Assembly: GCA_902786355.1 (NCBI GenBank)
Contig: CADABZ010000011.1
Span: forward strand, 1 to 56,788
From: an uncultured Eubacteriales bacterium
GTDB taxonomy: Bacteria; Bacillota; Clostridia; Peptostreptococcales; Anaerovoracaceae
Direction of reading: 5' to 3'
DNA length: 56,788 nt
The notes beneath the pieces were generated by a model, which did no database searches, was not told where the DNA came from, and saw nothing but the letters and a program-made list of their open reading frames with translations. Shown here in pieces: positions 26,516 to 34,097 of this stretch (positions within the stretch are counted from its first letter, which is position 1; each line of letters begins with the position of its first letter). The position numbers and the translations under genes are program-made.

Positions 26516-26572
26516 ATGTTACTTCCTTATACTAATCCGTCCGAAACCCGAATTCTTATAAATATGGTTGCA

Positions 26573-26601
26573 GGGGGTGCTGCAGCAGACGCAGCACCCC
26601 C
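26573..26601 (-). promoter_or_regulatory. intercistronic hairpin between livK and livH
   Basis: GGGGGTGCTGC and GCAGCACCCCC form a perfect 11-bp stem with a 7-nt loop. No T-run follows, so it is more likely an mRNA-stability or partial-termination element that keeps binding-protein mRNA above permease mRNA. Confidence 0.65.
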
Positions 26602-26657
26602 ATCGTATTAACAACTATTACTCGACCAGTCACCAGATGTTAAATCAGTTTACTGTC

Positions 26658-27839
26658 TTACTGCTCTACGTACTTGCCGTCCTGGATTACGCAGACCTTA
26701 GGAGTCTTGTCAACTTCGCCTTCTGCATTCCACTTCATTGTCTCAGCAGTCAGTCCGGATGCTGTGAAGTCTCCGCCTGTGAATACCTTGATCATAGCTT
26801 CGCAGATATCTGCAGAGCTTGCATCAGTGCCGAGTCCTGTCTTGCCGAATGCATCATATACTGCATATACGCAGTCATAAGCGTCAGCTGCGAACTGGAT
26901 CGGAGTCTCGCCGAACTTATCCTCGTAAGCCTTAACGAAGTCCTGAACCTTAGCATCGTCTGAGTAAGGTGTGAACGGAGTCAGGAGCAGAACTCCCTCT
27001 GCAAGGGATGTGTCGAATCCTTCGAGATCGAGGATTCCGTCCATGCCGTCTACTCCGAAGTATGTAGGAGCATATCCCATCTTGTTAGCCTGTGTCATGA
27101 TGTTGGAAGCAGGTGTGTAGTAGATAGGCAGGAAGATCAGGTCAACGCCTGCATTCTTCATGCTGTTCAGCTGAGCTGTGAAGTCAGCGTTTGCATCATC
27201 AGAGAATGCCTCTACTGCAGCGAGCTTCTTGCCGTCTGCTTCATACTCTGACTTGAACTTGTCATAGATACCTGTTGAGTAGTTATCTGCGTTGTTGTAG
27301 ATAACGCCTACAGTCTTGTCTGCATAATTAGCCTTGATGTAATCAGCAGAAGCGATTCCCTGGTTAGGGTCGGAGAAGCAGAGCTGGAATACGTTGTCGT
27401 TTCCTTCTGTTACAGCCGGACCGGAAGCGGATGGAGTCAGAACGAACATTCTGTCTTCAAATGCCTCTGCAGCTACTGCTGTACAAGGAGCTGTTGTTAC
27501 TGTTCCGACCAGAACCTGCATTCCGTCGTCTACCAGCTTGTTATAAGCGTTAACGGATTTCTCTGCGTCGTGCTCATCGTCCTGCATATCCCATACGAGC
27601 TGAACGCCGTCAGGATTAGCTGCGTTGATCTCATCAACAGCGAGCTGTGCACCATTGTTTACAGCATTTCCGTAAAGTGCAGCCGGGCCAGTGAGAGGTC
27701 CTACGCCGCCGAGGTGCAGTGCGTTATCTCCGCCTTCTGAGCTGCCGCTGTCACCAGAGCCGCCGCCGCATGCTGTCATAGCAAAGACCATCATTACAGA
27801 CAGAGCTACGACCAGAAATTTTGTCCAATTCTTCTTCAT
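26658..27839 (-). CDS. livK: branched-chain amino acid ABC transporter substrate-binding lipoprotein
   Basis: 393 aa. A signal peptide ends in the lipobox MTACGGG, followed by a Gly/Ser linker and a type-I periplasmic-binding fold (LHLGGVGPLTGPAALYGNAVNNGAQLAVDEINA). This is the Leu/Ile/Val-binding protein family. AAAGGAGAG precedes the ATG. It is the first structural gene of livKHMGF and sits behind the leader peptide and hairpin at 27959-28167. Confidence 0.95.
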   Translation of the reverse strand: MKKNWTKFLVVALSVMMVFAMTACGGGSGDSGSSEGGDNALHLGGVGPLTGPAALYGNAVNNGAQLAVDEINAANPDGVQLVWDMQDDEHDAEKSVNAYNKLVDDGMQVLVGTVTTAPCTAVAAEAFEDRMFVLTPSASGPAVTEGNDNVFQLCFSDPNQGIASADYIKANYADKTVGVIYNNADNYSTGIYDKFKSEYEADGKKLAAVEAFSDDANADFTAQLNSMKNAGVDLIFLPIYYTPASNIMTQANKMGYAPTYFGVDGMDGILDLEGFDTSLAEGVLLLTPFTPYSDDAKVQDFVKAYEDKFGETPIQFAADAYDCVYAVYDAFGKTGLGTDASSADICEAMIKVFTGGDFTASGLTAETMKWNAEGEVDKTPKVCVIQDGKYVEQ

Positions 27840-27958
27840 AATTCTCTCTCCTTTGATACCTTAGAATTATTTTGTCTTTCTGACCTGAGTGATAGTTGAT
27901 ATGTTACTTTGTTGATCCCGGCTCTTCATGCTGCCGGTGCTGCCCGGCCTGCATGATT

Positions 27959-27982
27959 AAAGCCCGCATGGCTGCGGGCTTC
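27959..27982 (-). terminator. attenuator hairpin in the livK leader
   Basis: AAGCCCGCA pairs with TGCGGGCTT (9 bp, 4-nt loop) on the minus strand, followed by TTAAT, a short T-run. It lies 41 nt after the leader-peptide stop and 120 nt before livK. A second small stem CTGAG/CTCAG (27982-28008) lies just upstream. Confidence 0.6.
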
Positions 27983-28022
27983 TGAGTCTGGCTTTGATTC
28001 GATCTCAGTACTTCCTGCCGCC

Positions 28023-28109
28023 CTACAGCACAAATCCGCCTTCTGCAAGTCTTCCGACCAGAAGGACGCTGCTAATGCTAATGACGTTGATGCCTGCTGT
28101 GAAGTACAT
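28023..28109 (-). CDS. branched-chain-amino-acid-rich leader peptide of the livK operon (28 aa)
   Basis: A 28-codon frame with a strong AAAGGAG site begins at ATG 28109, about 23 nt after the predicted RNA start, and ends at TAG 28023. The peptide contains INVISISSVLLVGRL and ends GFVL: 3 Ile, 4 Val and 4 Leu in 28 residues. The codons for Leu16-Leu17 (CTT CTG) lie in a CCTTCTG segment that pairs with CAGAAGG at 28039-28045. That segment could also pair with CAGAAG at the foot of the downstream hairpin. This is the layout expected for translation-dependent attenuation of a branched-chain amino acid importer. Confidence 0.75.
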   Translation of the reverse strand: MYFTAGINVISISSVLLVGRLAEGGFVL

Positions 28110-28138
28110 AAAGATCTCCTTTCATAAAGTACAATCGG

Positions 28139-28167
28139 ATAATAACATTGTGAAGATTGTGTGTCAA
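28139..28167 (-). promoter_or_regulatory. livK operon promoter
   Basis: TTGACA (28162-28167), 17-bp spacer, TATTAT (28139-28144) on the minus strand. It lies 30 nt ahead of the leader-peptide ATG. Confidence 0.8.
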
Positions 28168-28220
28168 TAGTTTTTGTTTGCAAATACAATTTTTTGTCCG
28201 AAATCTGTGCACAGAATACA

Positions 28221-28237
28221 GAACAAGACGCTTGTTC
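28221..28237. promoter_or_regulatory. perfect inverted repeat upstream of the livK promoter
   Basis: GAACAAG-ACG-CTTGTTC has 7-bp perfect arms. It is centred about 65 bp upstream of the livK -35, a position suited to an activator or repressor. It does not have the 4-bp spacing of a LexA box. Confidence 0.5.
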
Positions 28238-28261
28238 CGTTGATCCTGAAATTTTTTCATG

Positions 28262-28294
28262 AAAAAATGGCGTCCCATTCAAGCGGGACGCCAT
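28262..28294 (-). terminator. terminator of the phosphoribosyltransferase gene
   Basis: ATGGCGTCCC pairs with GGGACGCCAT (10 bp, 8-nt loop), followed by TTTTTT on the minus strand. Confidence 0.9.
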
Positions 28295-28308
28295 ATTTTT
28301 GCTGTGTA

Positions 28309-28857
28309 TTATTGTGGAGTTCCGTCAGCATTGAAGAGCGGCAGATACTCGAGGAATGTGATGTCATCTCTGTCTGCAGCTTCACCTTCAGCGAGAACTG
28401 CGAATTTGCCTACAGTCTCTCCTCCTACAGTCTCTACAAGCTGCTCGAGAGCGGCTACCGACTCGCCTGTGCTGATAACGTCATCCACGATCAGGATCTT
28501 CTTGCCGCGGAGCTTGTCGCACTCGTCCTTGCCGAGGCAGAGCATCTGGACATGACTTGTTGTTATGGATTTTACATGAACAGTGATCACATCCTGCATA
28601 TAGAGCTTGGCTCCCTTACGTGCGACTATATAAGGCTTTCCTGACTGGCGTGCCATCTCGTATGTAAGAGGAATGCCCTTTGTCTCTGCTGTGAGCAGTA
28701 CATCAAAGTCCGGAGCCAGCTTGAGAAGATCTCTTGCGCTTGCTTCTGTGATCTCGACATCATTGAACATAATGAAACCTGCGATATACAGATCATCTGT
28801 TATCTTGCAGAGAGGAAGATGTCTTTCAAGTCCTGCGATCGTCATCTTATAATCCAT
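28309..28857 (-). CDS. phosphoribosyltransferase family protein (apt/xpt-like)
   Basis: 182 aa, type-I PRTase fold. The PRPP-binding loop ILIVDDVISTGES is at residues 121-133. FDVLLTAETKGIPLTYEMARQ and KPYIVARKGAKLY match adenine/xanthine PRTase-like proteins. This may be a purine-salvage enzyme or a PRPP-sensing regulator. The substrate cannot be told from the sequence, so no symbol is given. It has its own terminator. Confidence 0.8.
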   Translation of the reverse strand: MDYKMTIAGLERHLPLCKITDDLYIAGFIMFNDVEITEASARDLLKLAPDFDVLLTAETKGIPLTYEMARQSGKPYIVARKGAKLYMQDVITVHVKSITTSHVQMLCLGKDECDKLRGKKILIVDDVISTGESVAALEQLVETVGGETVGKFAVLAEGEAADRDDITFLEYLPLFNADGTPQ

Positions 28858-28910
28858 AATAGCCCATCCTTTCTGTGTTCATAGCTTTAGAACACAGGTA
28901 TTATATCATT

Positions 28911-29657
28911 TTATTCCCATGGTGTCATCCTGCATACGACCACATATCTTGCATTCTGATACTCGTAAGCGCATGTGCTCAGGATCACGAGCCTGTCATC
29001 GACCGACATCGGCTCCTCAGTGACATAGTCAGCGGTCTCGATGACGTTGTCGATGTATGCCTGCTTGCCTTCTGTATCCTCTTCATCAAAATTAGTGTTA
29101 TACACGTTGCTGTCTGACGGCTGATTGAGGAAAGCGCATATAAGCAGATGATATTTCCCTTCAGGTGTCACCAGTTCAAACTGCGGATGTTCCTTCGCAT
29201 ATTCAGGATCCTTGAGCTTCTTGATATCTCCGAACATGGACCCGTCTTTCATATGGTGGCCGTATATTATCGTATTGAACTGTTCAAACGGAGCTTTTGT
29301 GATACTGTCAATGAAAAGCGAGCCTCCCAGAGCCCAGGTGTTGTCAAAGCCTACTGTAAGATAGTAGTCATTGTCCTTTCCCTGGACAACAGGATAGTTG
29401 ATGTTGGTGCTCTCATAATACAGCCATGCCCTTATATCTGAATTGACTTCTCTGAGCGCATCAAAATCTATATTGCCGTTCCATCCTTCAGGCTGGGCAA
29501 GCTGGGCTATCTTTTCATATATATCGTTGGTCTGTTTGTAGTCTCTGAGGATCTTGTAGACCCTCCACCCTGATACTGCGATGATGCCCGCAAGACATAC
29601 CATTATGACGTCGCCGGCTATGCGGCGCGTTTTGTTCTGCTTTTTCTTTCCTGCCAT
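28911..29657 (-). CDS. class B sortase
   Basis: 248 aa with one N-terminal membrane helix (residues 13-33). Active-site His lies in IIYGHHMKDGSMFGD (134-135), Cys229 in LSTCAYEYQNARYVVV, and the Arg follows at 237. Class B sortases anchor specific surface proteins to the wall or assemble pili. The protein at 44243-47122 ends in a sorting-type signal (KVKTGD) and is a plausible substrate. The gene lies 9 bp after the phosphohexomutase gene. Confidence 0.92.
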   Translation of the reverse strand: MAGKKKQNKTRRIAGDVIMVCLAGIIAVSGWRVYKILRDYKQTNDIYEKIAQLAQPEGWNGNIDFDALREVNSDIRAWLYYESTNINYPVVQGKDNDYYLTVGFDNTWALGGSLFIDSITKAPFEQFNTIIYGHHMKDGSMFGDIKKLKDPEYAKEHPQFELVTPEGKYHLLICAFLNQPSDSNVYNTNFDEEDTEGKQAYIDNVIETADYVTEEPMSVDDRLVILSTCAYEYQNARYVVVCRMTPWE

Positions 29658-29666
29658 TGGTTCTCC

Positions 29667-31181
29667 TTATCCGGGGATCTCCACTCCTTCATACCGGCTG
29701 ACAAAATCATATATCCTGGACAACACCGCTTCTGTTCCGCCTTCAGTGTCCGCCTCGATATTGAGAGGCAGCACCGGCTCATGCAGGGATTTTCTCATGA
29801 GGAACCATCCGGATGCCTGTTTTCCCCCGCCTGATACCGGAACTGTGAAGCTCACACGTACGCCGTCGAAATTAGGCGTTACCAGTTCAAGTCCGGAAGT
29901 CTCTCTGACCCATTTCTCCATATCTTCGAGTACCCTGCTGCCGAGCTCTGCAAAATCCTCACTTGTCAGCTTCAGTCTTACTGCCGCAGTCTCTGCAGGC
30001 GTCTTCAGGGCTGAGATGAGGGATGTGATGTCTCTGCCCTCAGCCTTGAGTTTTGCCGCATTGATGACGATCTGAACAGCCAGAAAAGCTCCGTCATCAA
30101 GGAAGTAGTTGTCTGAATAGGCAGCGTGTCCCGAAGTCTCGATCGCAAGGAATGCTTCCTCGCCATCCTCCCTCAGATCCTTTGCCTTGTTGATCACATT
30201 GCGGTAGCCTCTTTTGTACCTTAAATGCTTAAGGCCAAGTTCGTTCTCGAGGAAATCCCTGAGGCCGTCGGAAGTAACGCTGTCAGTTACGACAGTTCCT
30301 CCCGGATAATCCTCTGCAGCAAGTGCAGCTGCAAGAGCGATCATTCTGTTGCCTGCTATCGGGATCCCGTCAGGTCCGACAGCTGCGACACGGTCAACAT
30401 CTGTATCGAACATGATCCCGAGATCGGCCTTGTTCTCTGTAACTGCCCTGCTCAGTGAAGCGAGTGCAGCCTTGTCTTCCGGATTAGGGCTGTGATTAGG
30501 GAATGTCCCGTCCGGCTCAAGGAACTGGCTGCCGCTGATATCGGCTCCCATACGTTCCAGTACGTCCGTCGCGAAGAATCCGCCCGAACCGTTTCCTGCA
30601 TCTACTACTATATGCATTCCCTTAAGGCCGCCGGGTACGTCCTTAAGGCCCATCGATAACATCTGTCTGAGATAAGCTGCGTACATCTCAAGTACGTTAG
30701 AGTGTCTTTCTTCATAAAACTCGCCCACGAAATTATATCTGCTGGCAGTCCTAAGTATCTTAGCTATATCTTCCTTGTCGAGCCCCCCTTCTTTTGTGAA
30801 AAACTTAAATCCGTTCCTGTTCCATGGCAGGTGGCTTGCAGTGATCATGATAGCTCCGTCATAATCCAGCTGCGGCAGCACTGTTGACATGAACATCGCA
30901 GGTGTTGAAGCAAGTCCTGCATCATAGACCTCTGCGCCGAACATAGTAACCCCCTTGAGTATACCCTGCTTCAGGGTGTCACCCGAAAGCCTCGGATCCT
31001 GTCCCACACAGATCCTGAGATCATAAGGGTTCTTGCCGACTTTGAACCCGAGCCAGTAGGCGAACGCTCCCGCTATCGCTCCTGCCTCAGTTTCAGTCAG
31101 ATCAACAGCCTCTCCCGGAACGCCCTCCATAGCGATCCCGCGGACATCGCTGCCATTCTGCAGTTTCATGAAATCTGTCAT
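29667..31181 (-). CDS. phosphomannomutase/phosphoglucomutase family protein
   Basis: 504 aa alpha-D-phosphohexomutase. The catalytic phosphoserine is Ser116 in ITASHLPWNRNGFKFF and the metal loop is MFDTDVDRVA. The sugar-binding ETSGHAAY loop and the C-terminal phosphate-binding region (VSFTVPVSGGGKQASGWFLMR) are present. It interconverts hexose 1- and 6-phosphates for cell-envelope sugars or glycolysis. The N-terminus (LQNGSDVRGIA) is typical of the plant/bacterial PMM/PGM subgroup. Confidence 0.9.
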   Translation of the reverse strand: MTDFMKLQNGSDVRGIAMEGVPGEAVDLTETEAGAIAGAFAYWLGFKVGKNPYDLRICVGQDPRLSGDTLKQGILKGVTMFGAEVYDAGLASTPAMFMSTVLPQLDYDGAIMITASHLPWNRNGFKFFTKEGGLDKEDIAKILRTASRYNFVGEFYEERHSNVLEMYAAYLRQMLSMGLKDVPGGLKGMHIVVDAGNGSGGFFATDVLERMGADISGSQFLEPDGTFPNHSPNPEDKAALASLSRAVTENKADLGIMFDTDVDRVAAVGPDGIPIAGNRMIALAAALAAEDYPGGTVVTDSVTSDGLRDFLENELGLKHLRYKRGYRNVINKAKDLREDGEEAFLAIETSGHAAYSDNYFLDDGAFLAVQIVINAAKLKAEGRDITSLISALKTPAETAAVRLKLTSEDFAELGSRVLEDMEKWVRETSGLELVTPNFDGVRVSFTVPVSGGGKQASGWFLMRKSLHEPVLPLNIEADTEGGTEAVLSRIYDFVSRYEGVEIPG

Positions 31182-31196
31182 TCTGTTCTCCTTACG

Positions 31197-31508
31197 TTAT
31201 ACAAACAATTCCAGTATAAATACTGTTATGCAGCATATTGCCGCTACTCCGAGGAGTTTTACACCAAGCCATGCTGCAATGATTCCCGCTGCAAAAGCTG
31301 CTGCTCCGGCGACAGGCGACTGCGTCGACTCGATGATAGCGGGGAAAGTCATTACCGCCAGTGTGACATACGGCACATAGTAGAGGAAAGACTGCACGAA
31401 TCTGTTCTCTATAGGTTTTTTCATCACAAGTGAAGGTATGACGCGCATACACCATGTGGTAAAAGCCATTATGAAGATGTAGATATAGATATACAGTTCA
31501 CTTCTCAT
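31197..31508 (-). CDS. azlD: branched-chain amino acid exporter subunit AzlD
   Basis: 103-aa membrane protein with four hydrophobic helices and the AzlD motif TTWCMRVIPSLVMKK near the N-terminus. It works with AzlC to export branched-chain amino acids. It overlaps the azlC 3' end by 11 bp. Confidence 0.88.
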   Translation of the reverse strand: MRSELYIYIYIFIMAFTTWCMRVIPSLVMKKPIENRFVQSFLYYVPYVTLAVMTFPAIIESTQSPVAGAAAFAAGIIAAWLGVKLLGVAAICCITVFILELFV

Positions 31509-32217
31509 CGCTGTCTGTGCCTGTCCTCGGTGCTATAATTGCAAAAGCTGCGGAAATGAAAAGCGTCAGCAGTATCGTTCTGTTGCCTGACGACAGCACG
31601 GATACAAGAGGGATGCGGGCTGCCGCATATGAACACGCGAAGCTCACGGCGACTGCTGCACCGATCATACGGTCTTTTCTCGCCGGAGGGACGATCACCG
31701 CCAGAAACATTCCGAATATAGCCACACTCAGAGCGCTGACTATCTCTGCAGGAAGTGCAGTGCCGGTTATTATCCCGATCGATGTGCCGATCGCCCACAT
31801 AGGCACAGCTGCACACCATGCGCCGAACCCGTAATAAGGCGAAGGGATGCCGGGTCTGGCGATCGTGATGCCGAAGATCTCATCAGTGATCGTAGTTCCT
31901 ACAGCTATACGCCGGCCGAGTGATGTTCCTGCAGGCATTCTCTGATTGAGAGTAACACCCATAAGAATATATCTCGCATTCGTGATGACTGTAAGCACTA
32001 TCAGCTGGATGAGAGTAGCGTTAGCCGCATAGAGCGAGAACCCTATATACTGGCCTGCTGAAGCATACGTCAGTATGCTGGCAATGAATCCCTGGACCGG
32101 TCCGAATCCGTATCCGTGAGCTGCTATACCCAGAGAAAAAGCTACAGCAAAATAACCGAGACCTATAGGGATCCCGTCTCTGAAGCCTTCTCTGAATATT
32201 CTGGTATTGCTTTTCAT
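31498..32217 (-). CDS. azlC: branched-chain amino acid exporter subunit AzlC
   Basis: 239 aa from ATG 32217. The motif FREGFRDGIPIGLGYFAVAFSLG and ITDEIFGITIA identify AzlC; about 6-7 membrane helices. No ribosome site precedes the ATG, and a promoter-like -10 lies only 10 nt upstream, so the mRNA may be leaderless. With AzlD it exports leucine/isoleucine/valine analogues, opposite to the nearby livKHMGF importer. Confidence 0.9.
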   Translation of the reverse strand: MKSNTRIFREGFRDGIPIGLGYFAVAFSLGIAAHGYGFGPVQGFIASILTYASAGQYIGFSLYAANATLIQLIVLTVITNARYILMGVTLNQRMPAGTSLGRRIAVGTTITDEIFGITIARPGIPSPYYGFGAWCAAVPMWAIGTSIGIITGTALPAEIVSALSVAIFGMFLAVIVPPARKDRMIGAAVAVSFACSYAAARIPLVSVLSSGNRTILLTLFISAAFAIIAPRTGTDSDEK

Positions 32218-32226
32218 ATCAGCAAC

Positions 32227-32255
32227 AGTATAATACAAAAACTCCCGCGGGTCAC
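32227..32255 (-). promoter_or_regulatory. possible azlC promoter inside a terminator
   Basis: GTGACC (32250-32255) in the terminator loop, 17-bp spacer, TATACT (32227-32232), on the minus strand. The RNA would begin about 3 nt before the azlC ATG. The -35 match is only moderate. Confidence 0.4.
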
Positions 32256-32264
32256 GCGGGAGTT
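32237..32264 (-). terminator. terminator of the tryptophanase-family gene
   Basis: AACTCCCGCG pairs with CGCGGGAGTT around a 5-nt loop and is followed by TTT on the minus strand. Confidence 0.9.
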
Positions 32265-32286
32265 ATTATTAAATCAGACATATTAT

Positions 32287-33735
32287 CTACTGATCTTCTC
32301 CGAACTGCTCTTTGTATGCTGCGATCAGCTTTTCCGGCCAGTCTGAGACCGGTTCGAGCTTGCCCGTGAAGAATCTCAGTGTAGCAGGTTCATGCACGAA
32401 TCTGAGTCCGCCGATCATATCTCTGTGATCATATACCCACTTAACTCTGTCTATCACATATTCTACCTGTGACAGGGTGAACACTCTTCTTGGGAGAGCG
32501 AGTCTCACCAGTTCCATCGAAGCGAATCTCTCGCTGCCGTCAGGATTTCTCTCCTCTGAGAGGGTTCCTCTCTCCATACCGCGGATGCCGCCGCAGAGGT
32601 AGAGCGCGCAGGTCAGTGCACCTGCAGGGTACTGATCCTGAGGGATGTGATCAACAAACTGCATCGCATCCAGATGAGCACCGAGGCCGCCGCCCGGAGT
32701 GATCACAGGCACACCGTACTCGTCGAGCTTGTCTACGCAGTGCTGTATGAACAGCGGTCCCTGCGAGATGACATCCATCTCCATCGATTCATCGAAGCCT
32801 ACAGTCATAGCTTCCATCTCACGGACAGACATGCCTCCGTATGTCAGGAAACCCTCGTACATGGTGATCAGGTCTTCCATTGAATGGAACAGAGCCTTGT
32901 CTCTGATCATGATAACTCCGCCTCTGGCAAAACCGAATTTTCTTGCCGAGAAGTAGATGATGTCGAACTGGTCTGCTATCTCTCTTGTGATGTCGCGGAC
33001 GGACATATCTTTGCGCGACTCATCACGGACCTTGATAAAATACAGATTGTCCTGGAGCAGAGACGCATCGAGCACTGTAAGGATACCGTGCTTTCTCGCT
33101 ATTGCGCATGCATCTTTGAAGTTATCGACTGATACAGGCTGTCCCCCTATGAGGTTAGTGCCGGCTTCGAGTCTCATGAATGCTACATTGTCAGCGCCTT
33201 CTCTCTCGATGCACTCTTCGAGTTTTTCAAGATCAATATCTCCCTTGAAAGGCAGATCGCTCTTAGGGATAAGTCCTTCATCCCTGACGAGCTCTTCAAC
33301 GTGTCCTCCAAGTCTTGTGATATGGGCTTTGGCGGTAGTGAAGTGGTAGTTCATTATGACGCAGCTGCCCGGTTTGACGAAGCGGTCCGCAAGGATATTC
33401 TCACATGCTCTGCCCTGGTGTGCAGGCAGGCAGTACTTCATTCCGAAGATCTGTCTGAGCTTTGCGCGCATGCGGTAGAACGATTCACTCCCGGCATATG
33501 CATCATCAGGCATCATCATTCCTGCGAGCATCTTGTCACTCATGGCATTGACGCCGGAGTCTGTAAGCATATCCATGAAGATATCCACATTATGGAGCTT
33601 GAATGTGTTGAACCAGGCCTTTCTCATCTTCTCGAGTCTCTCGTCTGCCGGAAGCAGATTGAGCTGCTGGACGATCTTGACCTTATGCATCTCCATCGGG
33701 ATCGGTTCGTGATCATAAAATTTGATTGCGGGCAT
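32287..33735 (-). CDS. tryptophanase/tyrosine phenol-lyase family PLP enzyme
   Basis: 482 aa from ATG 33735, preceded by AAGGAGG; a longer frame upstream reads through the attenuator and is not the start. Family blocks include TDSGVNAMSDKMLAGMM (58 on), LPAHQGRACENIL, GGQPVSV, FIKVRDE and DQYPAGALTCALYLCGGIRG. PLP Lys is probably Lys266 in SARKFGFARGG. Known family members split tryptophan or tyrosine to indole or phenol plus pyruvate and ammonia. Around the cofactor it differs from both classical enzymes (LDASLLQDNLYF, SARKFGF), so the substrate is uncertain. It is preceded by a Tyr-rich leader. Confidence 0.85.
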   Translation of the reverse strand: MPAIKFYDHEPIPMEMHKVKIVQQLNLLPADERLEKMRKAWFNTFKLHNVDIFMDMLTDSGVNAMSDKMLAGMMMPDDAYAGSESFYRMRAKLRQIFGMKYCLPAHQGRACENILADRFVKPGSCVIMNYHFTTAKAHITRLGGHVEELVRDEGLIPKSDLPFKGDIDLEKLEECIEREGADNVAFMRLEAGTNLIGGQPVSVDNFKDACAIARKHGILTVLDASLLQDNLYFIKVRDESRKDMSVRDITREIADQFDIIYFSARKFGFARGGVIMIRDKALFHSMEDLITMYEGFLTYGGMSVREMEAMTVGFDESMEMDVISQGPLFIQHCVDKLDEYGVPVITPGGGLGAHLDAMQFVDHIPQDQYPAGALTCALYLCGGIRGMERGTLSEERNPDGSERFASMELVRLALPRRVFTLSQVEYVIDRVKWVYDHRDMIGGLRFVHEPATLRFFTGKLEPVSDWPEKLIAAYKEQFGEDQ

Positions 33736-33820
33736 TTCTCTGGTCCTCCTTGATAATCTCTTTCCCCTTTTTCCGGCCTGATATGATTCCGTTTGTTTCG
33801 CGTGCACATACTGAGCCGCT

Positions 33821-33853
33821 AAAAAACACCCTGCGGCTGTCTGCTGCAGGGTG
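33821..33853 (-). terminator. attenuator terminator upstream of the tryptophanase-family gene
   Basis: CACCCTGC pairs with GCAGGGTG (8 bp, 11-nt loop), followed by TTTTTT on the minus strand. It lies 42 nt after the leader-peptide stop and 86 nt before the gene. A hairpin CTACC/GGTAG overlaps the last Tyr codon in the leader. Confidence 0.85.
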
Positions 33854-33894
33854 ATACTTGGCAAATTACGTTACATCAGTTCATGCAAGTTATC

Positions 33895-33972
33895 TTACAG
33901 CAAAACAGCTACCGGGGTGCGGTAGTAATAATAGTAATAATATTCTGCTGCGTGGATGTTGCTTCTCTTCAT
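33895..33972 (-). CDS. leader peptide with seven consecutive tyrosines (25 aa)
   Basis: The frame begins MKRSNIHAAE, continues with seven Tyr codons in a row (TAT TAT TAC TAT TAT TAC TAC) and ends RTPVAVLL followed by TAA. It lies between a promoter (34015-34043) and an intrinsic terminator (33821-33853) upstream of a tryptophanase/tyrosine phenol-lyase family gene. A run of seven codons for the cognate amino acid is the hallmark of ribosome-mediated attenuation. The ribosome site is weak (ACAGG). Too short for normal gene finding. Confidence 0.8.
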   Translation of the reverse strand: MKRSNIHAAEYYYYYYYRTPVAVLL

Positions 33973-34014
33973 GACCTGTGTCCATCGTATTGTGAGTTTT
34001 AACAATTTAACCGA

Positions 34015-34043
34015 ATGTTAGCACCTAATTTTGTTAAAATCAA
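34015..34043 (-). promoter_or_regulatory. promoter of the Tyr-leader/tryptophanase-family operon
   Basis: TTGATT (34038-34043), 17-bp spacer, TAACAT (34015-34020) with an upstream TGC (extended -10) on the minus strand. Predicted RNA start is about 36 nt before the leader ATG. Confidence 0.65.
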
Positions 34044-34097
34044 CAATGTTTCACCTATGTTCTTAATTATATGCACAACGTCCGTTTATTTCCCCTT

